From: Nemertoderma westbladi
Taxonomy: Eukaryota > Xenacoelomorpha > Nemertodermatida > Nemertodermatidae
Length of the DNA: 52,890 bases
Reading direction: 5' to 3'
NCBI GenBank assembly: GCA_032718475.1
Contig: JAUCBJ010000821.1
Span: forward strand, 1 to 52,890
Shown here: piece after piece, positions 8,869 to 17,778 of the stretch
Numbering within the stretch: the first letter of the stretch is position 1
Layout: each line of letters opens with the position of its first letter
Notes under the pieces: generated by a model
Seen by the model: the letters and a program-made list of their open reading frames with translations, nothing else
Told to the model about the DNA's origin: nothing
Database searches by the model: none
Translations under genes and position numbers: made by a program

Positions 8869-9930
8869 TTAGATAAGGGTGTTTAGACGAAGGAGAGGAT
8901 TTAAGGCCTCCTGTATCGCAGAGCTGATGTTTTTTGAAATTTCGGAGATTAAGTCCTGAGAAATTCCGCTTTGTTTGTAACTACTTGCCGCCTCACTGTA
9001 GGATTTATTGGAACATTGACCTAGTTCATCTATATTTTGGTAGCCCCCACTATAACTAGATTGGATTGCGTTAATGTGGGCACCAGGAGGATGGTCATAT
9101 GATCGGGGAAATGTATGAGGGTAACTGCCGGGATAACGGCCAGGATAAGAGTGGTCATTACCGCTGGAGGGGGTTATGCTTGGGGTAGCGGGTTTGTATA
9201 CTGGTAAAGTGATGCGGGTCACACCGGTTCTTCCACCGGTACTGGTACTTCTTCTATGGGTAGACTTTGGAGGATAGAATGAAGGGCCCATATGCGTATT
9301 TGGTGCAGATGATCGGGTAGGTACTGATCTCGAGTAGGATGATGGTCCTCTTTTCGTTCCCACTATTGAGAACGTTAAAGGGGAGGACATGGAGAGCCCC
9401 GACTTTATGCATTGCGCCAGTAAGGACTGACCAGCGCGGTTCATATGTATTCCGTCTTTCCCAAAGTAAGATTTGTCAATAAAATTGTCTATTAGGAATT
9501 TATCCCAAGTATTAACCAGAATAAATCCAAGATTAGTACTCATGTACTTAAGGGTATTGTTCATTTCCATAGTTTTGGATATGGTGCTTCCCTTTGTAGA
9601 AGGAGGAATTTCAGAAATATAGAGGTTGGTTGGGGAAAACTGTTCGTGGACTATTTCTATAGATTCCTTTACAAGTTGTTTGAATTCATCCAGAGGATGA
9701 GATAGGTCATTTGTACCAACGCCAATGTAACAAGCTTGTAAATGTTCTTTATCGTATCGGGATATAATCGACGGCAAATCTCCAAACAATAACCCCGAGA
9801 AAGAGTGAATTTGAGTAGGCATTCCTTTGTGTCCAATTGAACGTGGATCAATATGCCGATAAAGTGAGTCGCCAATTATCAAGGTATCAGTTGTTTTATT
9901 TCTTCGACGAGGTATGTATTGGGCTTCCAA
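8869..9930 (-). CDS. LINE ORF1 C-terminal part: SGNH/GDSL esterase
   Basis: 353 codons, opening at a TTG with a stop shortly upstream, so it is not a natural start. The SGNH hydrolase blocks are visible: GDS at 20-22 (nucleophile Ser22), SGLLFGD near 45-51, GTND at 72-75 (Asn74) and DGIH at 159-162 (Asp159, His162). Esterase domains of this kind are known in ORF1 proteins of CR1-type LINEs, where a lipid- or membrane-linked role has been proposed. The C-terminal half is rich in Ser, Pro, Gly and Tyr and looks disordered. It overlaps the upstream repeat-bearing frame by 35 bp in another phase, which suggests one ORF1 broken by a frameshift. Confidence 0.8.
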   Translation of the reverse strand: MEAQYIPRRRNKTTDTLIIGDSLYRHIDPRSIGHKGMPTQIHSFSGLLFGDLPSIISRYDKEHLQACYIGVGTNDLSHPLDEFKQLVKESIEIVHEQFSPTNLYISEIPPSTKGSTISKTMEMNNTLKYMSTNLGFILVNTWDKFLIDNFIDKSYFGKDGIHMNRAGQSLLAQCIKSGLSMSSPLTFSIVGTKRGPSSYSRSVPTRSSAPNTHMGPSFYPPKSTHRRSTSTGGRTGVTRITLPVYKPATPSITPSSGNDHSYPGRYPGSYPHTFPRSYDHPPGAHINAIQSSYSGGYQNIDELGQCSNKSYSEAASSYKQSGISQDLISEISKNISSAIQEALNPLLRLNTLI

Positions 9931-10507
9931 ATTCCGTTGTAGTAGCCTCCGTCGTCGCTAACCGCGCTGGAGGTACGGAGTCTCCGTAATCGCCAACCGC
10001 GCTGGAGGTACGGAGTCCTCCGTTGTCGCCAACCACGCTAGAGGTACGGAGTCCTCCGTCATCGCTAACTGCGCTGGAGGTACGGAGTCCTCCGTCGTCA
10101 CCAACCGCGCTGGAGGTACGGAGTCCTCCGTCGTTGCCAACCGCGCTGGAGTCGCCAACCGCGCTGGAGGTATGGGGTCCTCCGTCGTCGCCAACCACGC
10201 TGGAGGTACGGAGTCCTCCGTCGTCGCCAACCGCACTGGAGGTACGGAGTCCTCCGTCATCGCCAACCGCGCCAGAGGTACGGAGTCCTCCGTCGTTGCC
10301 TCGCACTGGGGGTATGGAGTCCTCCGTCGTCGCCAACCGCGGTGGAGGTACTGGGTCCTCCGGTATCGCCAACAGTCCTGGAGTTGCCAAACCGCGTTGG
10401 ACTCCGATAAATTCCTCTCGTAGTAAGGTCATGTCTGCAGCTAGTTGTGCGAAGTCGTGTCGTAAGGTTACAAGTTCTTTTCGGCAGTCACAGCCGCAGT
10501 TGACCAT
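9896..10507 (-). pseudogene. LINE ORF1 middle part with 12-residue repeats
   Basis: 203 codons. The N-terminus (CGCDCRKEL, then a heptad-like HDFAQLAADMTLLREEF stretch) looks like a short coiled region. The rest is about a dozen 12-residue repeats around DDGGLRTSSAVG, encoded by a 36-bp minisatellite. The region upstream of the ATG is open in this frame across the stop of the SAP-bearing ORF, so the two appear to be one gene with a single-base frameshift near 10540-10560. Confidence 0.55.
9936..10370. repeat. 36-bp minisatellite inside LINE ORF1
   Basis: About 12 units of 36 bp with the core ctggaggtacggagtcctcc, plus an 18-bp partial unit near 10138-10155. The period is a multiple of three, so several frames stay open on both strands. 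Confidence 0.9.
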
Positions 10508-10542
10508 AATGTCTTGCCTTCTTAATATGGTTGTGGATTCGT

Positions 10543-11142
10543 TTACCTCTGGGTTGTTATTGTATCATCGACATCAAATACCTCGGCCTCGGGTGGTTCT
10601 GGACCAGGCCAGGGCGTCATGTCGACATCGCTGTTTATAAGTACAGAACCATTTGGCCTATCCACGTACTCCTTCACTGGAGTACCTGTACCGGTACGTA
10701 AAGGTCGCTCAGCAGATCGGGGACCGTTGATTGTCGGTGTCGGTGAGTTATTGTGTAGTGACACGATTAGACTGCTCAGTAATTCTAGCCGGGTGTCATC
10801 CAGCGTGGGTTTAAGATATGGGGCCGAATTGCGTCGTACTGTTTTAGGTTGACAGTCGTTGGCTGTTGGGCCTAACCCCTCCGTAATGTATGGTATTAGA
10901 GGTCTATTTTTAATCAGCCGCTGTACTAATTCTGCTTTCGATCCACTGGTTTTTTGGTCCAGTAGGGATAGTTCTTTTTTCAGGGTAGCTATTGACCAGC
11001 TGTTAAAATCTACTTGGCGTGTAGCACCTGTATCCGCACCTACCTGTGTCGGTATAGGAGGTGGGTATGAGACATTAGTTCCCGCTCCTGGTTGTGCTCT
11101 AGTTTCCGAGGACAACGTTGGTATGTCCAACATCGTGCCCAT
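10543..11142 (-). CDS. LINE ORF1 N-terminal part with SAP domain
   Basis: 199 codons. Residues about 46-80 fit a SAP nucleic-acid-binding motif (FNSWSIATLKKEL, then SGSKAELVQRL: two helices with the conserved Gly/Lys turn). Proline-rich, probably disordered sequence surrounds it. Its place at the 5' end of the LINE suggests the RNA- or DNA-binding part of ORF1p. The frame stops at 10543, but the next frame carries on in a protein-like way, so a one-base indel probably truncates it. Several ATG codons near the start make the exact start uncertain. Confidence 0.65.
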   Translation of the reverse strand: MGTMLDIPTLSSETRAQPGAGTNVSYPPPIPTQVGADTGATRQVDFNSWSIATLKKELSLLDQKTSGSKAELVQRLIKNRPLIPYITEGLGPTANDCQPKTVRRNSAPYLKPTLDDTRLELLSSLIVSLHNNSPTPTINGPRSAERPLRTGTGTPVKEYVDRPNGSVLINSDVDMTPWPGPEPPEAEVFDVDDTITTQR

Positions 11143-11346
11143 ATTCGTCGCGTGTCGGCTGGCGTGCGGGCTGTCGGGTTGTTCATTAGAATCCGTGATT
11201 TTAATGAAGAATAAGACGGTCGAGTTATTATAGTCGGGAAATAAATTGATTAATATACAAACAAGTGCAGAACGCAGTACAGCAGTACCGGTATTTTATT
11301 CAGCATTCAGTCACAGTTCAGTTAGTGCAGATCGGTATCAGTTGTT

Positions 11347-12333
11347 TTATCTATCCCATCATAGTAGACATGTACCAAACAACAAGAGTCCCACAAGAAA
11401 TGAAAACAAATAAGATGGTGCCAGTTCCCAAGAAGGGCAACCTAACACTCTATGGTTCTTTTCGGGGAATCTCATTGATCTCGATTGCTGCAAAGCTATA
11501 CAATAGAATTCTATTAAATCGCATCAGGGATCCCATTGAGAGACTGCTCCGTGGAAATCAGAATGGGTTCCGTAAAGGTCGTGGGACCATGGAGCCCATT
11601 TTGGCACTTAGAAGGATAATTGAAGAATTATCAAAAAAGAAAGACAGACTGTTATATTTGTTGACTTCTTCAAGGCCTTTGATTCAGTCTCTCGCTCACG
11701 TATGTTCAGCATACTTTCATTATATAGGATTCCTGATGAAATTATTGCAGCAATCAGATCAGTATACGAGGGTTCGACAACATTTGTGTCTACTGTTGAC
11801 GGTGACACAGAACCATTTTAAGTGTTATGGGGCGTCCTCCAAGGAGACACACTTGCACCATTCTTGTTCATTATTGTGGTTGACTATGTTCTACGCATGT
11901 CCTTAGATCATTATAATGATGATGGGGTGATGATAACTCCACCTACTGGCTCCAAAAGTCGAGGAAATCCTGCCAAGAACCTAACTGATCTAGACTTTGC
12001 TGATGACTTAGGAGTACTCTCAGAATCACTAGAGGGAGCCCAACGGCTCCTCAGCTCATTATAACATGCTGCTTCTAGTGTTGGTATTTTTATTAACTCT
12101 AGAAAGACCAAAATTTTGACAGTTAACTTTGAAAGTCCGCAGCAATTCTCTGATCAGATGAGCATAAGCTCAAAGTAGTTAGTATGCTTGAGCATGTGGA
12201 TTCGGAAGACAGGTGAGGCGAATACGTAAGGGAAAGGTATGGGCAGCCTTGAATAGGCTTTCCAGGATTTGGAAGTCACCAAGAGAAACTTAAGGTCCGA
12301 TTATTTAGAGCAGCAGTAGTTCCAGTACTCTAC
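11347..12333 (+). pseudogene. LINE reverse transcriptase fragment, copy 1
   Basis: Closely similar to 15946-16971 of the long copy below. It lacks the N-terminal linker and everything after the thumb region. RT motifs are present (LQGDTLAPFLF; LDFADDLGVLS) but spread over several frames by small deletions, near 11650 and 12170-12220 among others, and by stops. Loss of the 3' end is not the usual outcome of target-primed insertion, so a later event at 12334 probably removed it. Confidence 0.85.
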
Positions 12334-12510
12334 TTTATTTATTTAAAATTTTGTAAAATCATTTAGCGAAAATTAAATACTATCAATTGACATTGCTATA
12401 TAATGCATAGAGATGAAAGATGTTTGGTTTGTAATAAAGAAATGAGACAAGACAATCTATCTCGTCATATGGAAAGAGATAGAAAGGATAAACTAATGGA
12501 TCCATTACCA
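12334..12510 (+). repeat. 177-bp duplicated segment, left copy
   Basis: Matches 13548-13724 with about four substitutions. It includes the first 36 or so codons of the charged ORF at 13617, then diverges. It lies exactly at the broken 3' edge of RT copy 1. Confidence 0.85.
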
Positions 12511-13547
12511 ATACCAATATCCGTTACCTAAATCACCCACACTCGTATTAAGAAGCCTTGGGAAGCCAAATCAGGTTTATTGTTTTGGTTATTTTCTGTT
12601 TTGGCTTGTGCTTAGGGCAATTAGCTTGGTATGTTATAGTTTGATTGAACCCTTTGTTTCATTCAAAAATACAAACATATCAAAAGAAAGGATCCCATTT
12701 GAGATTTCTGTAAGCGGATTCAATTCCCTTGCATTATCCACCCGAAAATGGGACCAGTGGCATTTTACCAATATAGTTGGGGATACGAGATTACCAATAA
12801 TAATCTCGCCTCATAGCCAACTCGGGGGGGGGGGGGGGGGGAATACAGGCCCCAAAGCCACAGAGAGAGGTGAGAGGTCAAACCACCTCGGAGGGAGAAC
12901 AGAGCTAGTAAAGGCTAGCGGCAGGGGGAAACACTCACAGGGAGTGCCAAAGTGACAATTAGTATATAAGCCAATAGTGGGCAGGGGAGCACGTGAACAG
13001 AGATAGGAAAGCATCCATTGGGTACAGAAGGCCAAGTAGAATAGGGGTGAAACCAATATCTATGTGTATCAATCATATAGTTTATTCTGTATTACTGATT
13101 TACCGGTCAGTTCATTAATCACAGAGTTGCAGACTGGTTATAGACTGGGTATATGACTGTCACGACGGCATTTAACATCAATTGTATATCTGCTGTTATT
13201 CTGTATTGCAATATCTTCACATACTGTAACTAATTCTGAGCTATTATCATTTGGAACATTAACATCGAGAAACACAAACTCTGTTATTTTTCCCCAACGG
13301 CCTTCGGCCAAAAGGACACTAGCTCAGCAGCCCAGCAGAAGGTGACGCATACTAATTCTTACCCGGTCGGGGTCGGGGACAATTACTTTAACAGTAATTG
13401 GATCTCTTTCGGGGGCTTTTAACACAATAGATTATTCTCCTTTCACAACTCCATTCTAGCCTCCCTCTATAATAGCCCGCATAGTTCACCGCATTCCCAT
13501 TCATTCTCAATTTTTATTTTTGAAAGTTTTATTATTTTCATAAAAGT
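12511..13547. other. Noncoding DNA between the duplicated segments
   Basis: About 1 kb without a convincing gene. It holds an 18-bp G run (12824-12841) and GC-richer sequence near 13300-13420 with the small palindrome ggccttcggcc. It may be part of an LTR or other insertion, but no terminal repeats could be matched. Confidence 0.35.
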
Positions 13548-13724
13548 TTTATTTATTTAAAATTTTGTAAAATCATTTAGCGGAAATTGAATACTATCAA
13601 TTGACATTGCTATATAATGCATAGAGATGAAAGATGTTTGGTTTGTAATAAAGAAATGAGACAAGACAATCTATCTCGTCATATGAAAAGAGATAGAAAG
13701 GATAAACTAATGGATCCGTTACCA
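13548..13724 (+). repeat. 177-bp duplicated segment, right copy
   Basis: Right-hand partner of 12334-12510, starting with tttatttatttaaaattttg. The coding frame at 13617 continues past its end here but not in the left copy. Confidence 0.85.
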
Positions 13725-14003
13725 AAGAAATTTAAAAAATCCGAAGATATTTTTAGTGAAGATGAAAAGAAAAAGAGAGATGAGCGTGATATATTAAAGA
13801 TAAAACAGACAATGGAATATAAATTTCATAAAGTTAGGAATATTTTGAAAGGGATACAAAAGCAGTTACCCCTAGAAAATGAGGAAAATTTGAGTGAGAA
13901 AGATGGAGAAGAAGAGGATGATGAGATGGGGAATGAAAATAGTGAGGGTCAGGATGAAGTTGAAGAGAGTGAAGTTGAGAATGAAGAAAGTGACGTGCTT
14001 TAG
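13617..14003 (+). CDS. Small charged protein with a CxxC start, function unknown
   Basis: 128 codons from ATG. The N-terminus has CLVC followed by SRHMKRD, resembling the first half of a C2H2-type finger, but no clear fourth ligand. Residues 25-70 are Lys-rich. Residues 80-128 are almost entirely Glu/Asp, a strong basic-to-acidic polarity. The stop lies at the junction with antisense gypsy sequence, so the frame may be truncated by that junction. The duplicated 5' part at 12404 has no downstream frame. Such N-termini occur in mobile-element proteins, but no family is assigned. Confidence 0.4.
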   Translation: MHRDERCLVCNKEMRQDNLSRHMKRDRKDKLMDPLPKKFKKSEDIFSEDEKKKRDERDILKIKQTMEYKFHKVRNILKGIQKQLPLENEENLSEKDGEEEDDEMGNENSEGQDEVEESEVENEESDVL

Positions 14004-14310
14004 CTAAATCAATTTTTGTGAAAATTGTACAACCTCGAAAATTATCTGTTATGTCGGCCATGTTGGGCATTGGGTAGTTGTCAGGCACGGTCTGCTTATT
14101 TAAATTTCTATAATCTTCACATGGTCTTATAGAACCATCTGCTTTTAATACTGTATGCAGCGCAAAACTCCAAAGTGATTCACTCCGCTCAAAAATTATG
14201 TTGTGAAGTGTAATTCATGTCAAATTCATTACATACAGATTCTAATCGACTTCCAAACAATCGTTTGGGCTTTGAGTAACAAGGCGGGCCTGTAGTTATA
14301 ATAGGGTGTA
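13996..14310 (-). pseudogene. Ty3/gypsy reverse transcriptase fragment
   Basis: On the minus strand the sequence encodes the N-terminal part of a Ty3/gypsy RT in two frames. First comes ITTGPPCYSKPKRLF with LESVCNEFDMN, then after a one-base shift near the T run at 14193 come SLWSFALHTVLKADGS, IRPCEDYRNLN and IFTKIDLAKA (RT motif A start). It breaks off before the rest of the fingers and palm. One end touches the charged ORF and the other the 59-bp satellite, so both edges are rearranged. Confidence 0.85.
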
Positions 14311-15310
14311 GGAAGCTCCACGAAGGATGGCGTATTGTATCCACCGGCGGACCCACCCCATTTGGTGTGGGAAGCTCCACGAAGGATGGCGTATTGGATC
14401 CGCCGGCGGACCCACCCCCTTTGGTGTGAGAAGCTCCACGAAGGATGGCGTATTGTATCCACCGGCGGACCCACCCCATTTGGTGTGGGAAGCTCCACGA
14501 AGGATGGCGTATTGGATCCGCCGGCGGACCCACCCCCTTTGGTGTGGGAAGCTCCATGAAGGATGGCGTATTGTATCCACCGGCGGACCCACCCCATTTG
14601 GTGTGGGAAGCTCCACGAAGGATGGCGTATTGGATCCGCCGGCGGACCCACCCCATTTGGTGTGGGAAGCTTCACAAAGGATGGCGTATTGTATCCGCCG
14701 GCGGACCCACCCCCTTTGGTGTGGGAAGCTCCACGAAGGATGGCGTATTGGCTCCACCGGCGGACCCACCCCATTTGGTGTGGGAAGCTCCACAAAGGAT
14801 GGCGTATTGTATCCGCCGGCGGACCCACCCCCTTTGGTGTGGGAAGCTCAATGGAGGATGGCGTATTGGATCCGCCGGCAGACCCACCCCATTTGATGTG
14901 GGAAGCTCCACGAAGGATGGCGTATTGGATCCGCCGGCAGACCCACCCCATTTGGTGTGGGAAGCTCCACGAAGGATGGCGTATTGGATCCGTCGGCGGA
15001 CCTACCCCGTTTGGTGTGGCAAGCTCCACGAAGGATGGCGTATTGGATCCGCCGGCGGACCCACCCCATTTGGTGTGGGAAGCTCCACGACGGATGGCGT
15101 ATTGGATCCGCCAGCGGACCCACCCCATTTGGTATGGGAAGCTCCACAAAGGATGGCGTATTGTATCCGCTGGCGGACCCATCCCATTTGGTGTGGGAAG
15201 CTCCATGAAGGATGGCGTATTGGATCCACCGGCGGACCTACCCCATTTGGTGTGGGAAGCTCCACGAAGGATGGCGTATTGGATCCGCTGGCGGACCCAC
15301 CCCATTATGT
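14311..15310. repeat. 59-bp satellite, about 17 units
   Basis: Units of 59 bp with the blocks gtgtgggaagctccacgaag, gatggcgtattg and ggcggacccacccc. Two main variants (gtatccacc…ccatttg and ggatccgcc…cctttg) often alternate, giving a 118-bp higher-order pattern in the left half. Many units contain the 12-bp palindrome TCCGCCGGCGGA. The unit is almost free of stop triplets on both strands, so long open frames (up to 368 codons) appear in all phases. These are not considered genes. Confidence 0.95.
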
Positions 15311-15614
15311 TGCTGTAGGGGTATAAAAATAACAAACAGTTTTTAAGTAAATAAAAGACTAAAAAGACAATAAAATTTCATAAAACAACTACAATACTAT
15401 AAATGATGACTTCACGCATTTATATAAAATGGTTTGGCTTTACAATAAAATGAATAGAAAAATTTAAATAAAACGACTACATTAAAATTATATATGTACA
15501 GTATATGTTACTTAAAATGATCAATGAATTGCATAAAATTCGGGAGACACAAGTTACAATTCATTTGGACATAACCGCAGTTTAATCTCCATGTACAATT
15601 TATATCTACATCAT
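15311..15614. other. AT-rich intergenic DNA
   Basis: No gene or repeat was recognised in about 300 bp between the satellite and the LINE insertion site. Confidence 0.4.
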
Positions 15615-17375
15615 ATCGTTTATGGAAATCGTTCATGGAAATCGATCAATCTGCTTACTGGGCGGAAAAGCCAACCAACCACCAAGGTTAAGGCTGAATC
15701 ACCAGCCGATCGCCTCAATGGTTGGAAAGCCCACTTTGAAAAGCTCCTCAATAATGACAGGGTATTGCCTGATAACTTTATAGAAGTAAAAGTGTCTGAG
15801 TCTGTACTCCCAGATATTCCCATTGGCGATATCTCCTTTGCAGAAGTGAAGGCTGCTGCAAAGAGCATTAAGACCAATCGTGCCAGTGGAGTAGATGGTG
15901 TTCCCCCTGAGGTCTTTAAAATACCTGAGTGTTTAAAGCTCATCTATCCCATCATAGTAGACATGTACCGTACAACACGAGTCCCACAAGAAATGAAAAC
16001 AAATAAGTTGGTGCCAGTTCCCAAGAAGGGCAACCTAACACTCTATGGTTCTTTTCGGGGAATCTCATTGATCTCGATTGCTGCAAAACTATACAATAGA
16101 ATTCTATTAAATCGCATCAGGGATCCCATTGAGAGACTGCTACGTGGAAATCAGAATGGGTTCCGTAAAGGTCGTGGGACCATGGAGCCCATTTTGGCAC
16201 TTAGAAGGATAATTGAAGAGTTATCAAAAAAGAAAGACAGGCATCTGGCTGTTATCTTTGTTGACTTCTTCAAGGCCTTTGATTCAGTCTCTCGCTCACG
16301 TATGTTCAGCATACTTTCATTATATGGGATTCCTGATGAAATTATTGCAGCAATCAGATCAGTATACGATGGTTCGACAACATTTGTGTCTACTGTTGAC
16401 GGTGACACAGAACCATTTGAAGTGTTATGGGGCGTCCTCCAAGGAGACACACTTGCACCATTCTTGTTCATTATTGTGGTTGACTATGTTCTACGCATGT
16501 CCTTAGATCATCATAATGATGATGGGGTGATGATAACTCCACCTACTGGCTCCAGAAGTCGAGGAAATCCTGCCAAGTACCTAACTGATCTAGACTTTGC
16601 TGATGACTTAGGAGTACTCTCAGAATCATTAGAGGGAGCCCAGCGGCTCCTCAGCTCATTAGAACATGCTGCTTCTAGTGTTGGTCTTTTTATTAACTCC
16701 AGAAAGACCAAAATTCTGACAGTTAACTTTGAAAGTCCTCAGCAGGTCTCTGATCGGATGAGCATAAGCTCAAAGGATGGTATGCTTGAGCATGTGGACG
16801 ACTTCTGTTACCTGGGATCATGGATCCGGAAGTCAGGTGAGGACCTTCGAATACGTAAGGGAAAGGCATGGGCAGCCTTGAATAGGCTTTCCAGGATTTG
16901 GAAGTCACCTAGAATTAATCGGAAACTTAAGGTCCGATTATTTAGAGCAGCAGTAGTTCCAGTACTCCTCTACGGGAGTCCATGCTGGGCTCTAACTGCT
17001 GAGGACACCAAATCTCTGGATGGCACATTCACAAGAATGCTACGCCGGGTACATTGTGTCAAGTACAATGCACACATCTCCAACCAGACACTATATAACA
17101 TTGGAGGTGTCTCATTGGTTCCCCCAAGCTTGACACTAGAACAAAATCGCCTCCGCTTTGCAGGACATTGCTTTCGCCGTGAGGACCAGCCAGTGCATAA
17201 TCTTGTACTTTGGCAGCCTCATGGAGTGAATAAGCATGGTGGACAGCCCATGACTTTCTTGAGACGCATCTTAAAGGACACTGGCCTTAAAGACGCGGAT
17301 GATCTAGCAAATGTCATGGGTGATAGGGAGTTGTGGCGGTGCAATTTTGTTGACAAGCCGGCACAGCATTCTTAA
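15591..17375 (+). CDS. Non-LTR retrotransposon reverse transcriptase
   Basis: 594 codons without interruption. The first 13 or so codons are flanking DNA, so the ATG is accidental. The frame begins in the linker before RT (RSWKSINLLTGRK, 14-26). RT blocks: PVPKKGNLTLYGSFRGISL near 142-160, motif A VIFVDFFKAFDSV (Asp225), motif B GVLQGDTLAP (281-290), motif C FADD (336-339, both catalytic Asp present). The thumb and C-terminal region end with LRFAGHCFRRED and a Trp/Cys-containing tail. It would make DNA from element RNA at a nicked target, but lacks the APE endonuclease. The clade is probably CR1/L2- or RTE-like. No promoter is expected, so expression is doubtful. Confidence 0.9.
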   Translation: MYNLYLHHIVYGNRSWKSINLLTGRKSQPTTKVKAESPADRLNGWKAHFEKLLNNDRVLPDNFIEVKVSESVLPDIPIGDISFAEVKAAAKSIKTNRASGVDGVPPEVFKIPECLKLIYPIIVDMYRTTRVPQEMKTNKLVPVPKKGNLTLYGSFRGISLISIAAKLYNRILLNRIRDPIERLLRGNQNGFRKGRGTMEPILALRRIIEELSKKKDRHLAVIFVDFFKAFDSVSRSRMFSILSLYGIPDEIIAAIRSVYDGSTTFVSTVDGDTEPFEVLWGVLQGDTLAPFLFIIVVDYVLRMSLDHHNDDGVMITPPTGSRSRGNPAKYLTDLDFADDLGVLSESLEGAQRLLSSLEHAASSVGLFINSRKTKILTVNFESPQQVSDRMSISSKDGMLEHVDDFCYLGSWIRKSGEDLRIRKGKAWAALNRLSRIWKSPRINRKLKVRLFRAAVVPVLLYGSPCWALTAEDTKSLDGTFTRMLRRVHCVKYNAHISNQTLYNIGGVSLVPPSLTLEQNRLRFAGHCFRREDQPVHNLVLWQPHGVNKHGGQPMTFLRRILKDTGLKDADDLANVMGDRELWRCNFVDKPAQHS

Positions 17376-17424
17376 AAATGCAGCTGCAATGCAGCATGCC
17401 GATCCTAGTAGATCGTTTATGGAA
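15615..17424 (+). mobile_element. 5'-truncated LINE insertion with 13-bp target-site duplication
   Basis: The 13-bp atcgtttatggaa occurs at 15615-15627 and again at 17412-17424, bracketing the element. The element ends in gatcctagtag, the same 3' end as the copy at 26986-28051, so this is the true 3' terminus, without a poly(A) tail. At the 5' junction the element's own sequence (atcgttcatggaa) nearly repeats the target, which suggests microhomology at second-strand joining. No endonuclease is present. Confidence 0.85.
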
Positions 17425-17778
17425 GTGTCGCCAGAATAGGTCTAGGAGTCGAGCCTTTAGTCCAACATGGTTAAAAATTGTTATAAAAAAACTTTTATTA
17501 TGAATAATATAAATATAATAAATCTTTTTAATGATAATTTTCTTTCGACAAAATTTCGTAATTAATCCGTTTATTACCGACTTATGGCGTATAATGCGAG
17601 CTTTCTGAGAAAAAAGACACTTGTTTCACTCGAAAAACACACAGCGCAAAGTGAGTGAAAATAACAAATTTTTCCCGATTGATTAAATAATTAAATTTTT
17701 ACATTTTTTTACCTCATGTGTGATGCTGTACAGTTAGACTTTATTTAGAAAGTAATTTATATTAGTAACAGCTTTTCT
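17425..17778 (+). promoter_or_regulatory. Upstream region of the WD40 gene
   Basis: About 350 bp of AT-rich DNA between the LINE insertion and the WD40 start codon. It presumably contains the promoter and 5' UTR, but no TATA box or other element could be placed with confidence. The LINE insertion lies within 370 bp of the start codon. Confidence 0.3.

Larger units (their letters stand above)
6184..11346 (-). mobile_element. Decayed CR1/L2-like LINE lacking RT
   Basis: Read on the minus strand, the element starts near 11346 and runs through an ORF1 (SAP domain, coiled region, 12-residue repeats, SGNH esterase) and an ORF2 (hydrophobic N-terminus, 2A-like motif, APE endonuclease, linker), ending near 6184 at a microsatellite. 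An esterase in ORF1 and an APE endonuclease in ORF2 are known for CR1/L2-type LINEs. The RT and 3' end are absent. ORF1 has two frame breaks, and ORF2 has a repeat expansion, in-frame TAA codons and a further frameshift, so the copy is dead. The 5' end and target-site duplications could not be fixed. Confidence 0.75.

Noticed and set aside
12608-13056. Small open frames around the 18-G run
   Set aside because: Composition is low complexity and no start, domain or conservation signal is visible.
14229-15335. 368-codon minus-strand frame and several plus-strand frames over the 59-bp satellite
   Set aside because: All phases are open at once, and the encoded peptides are only phase-shifted repeats.
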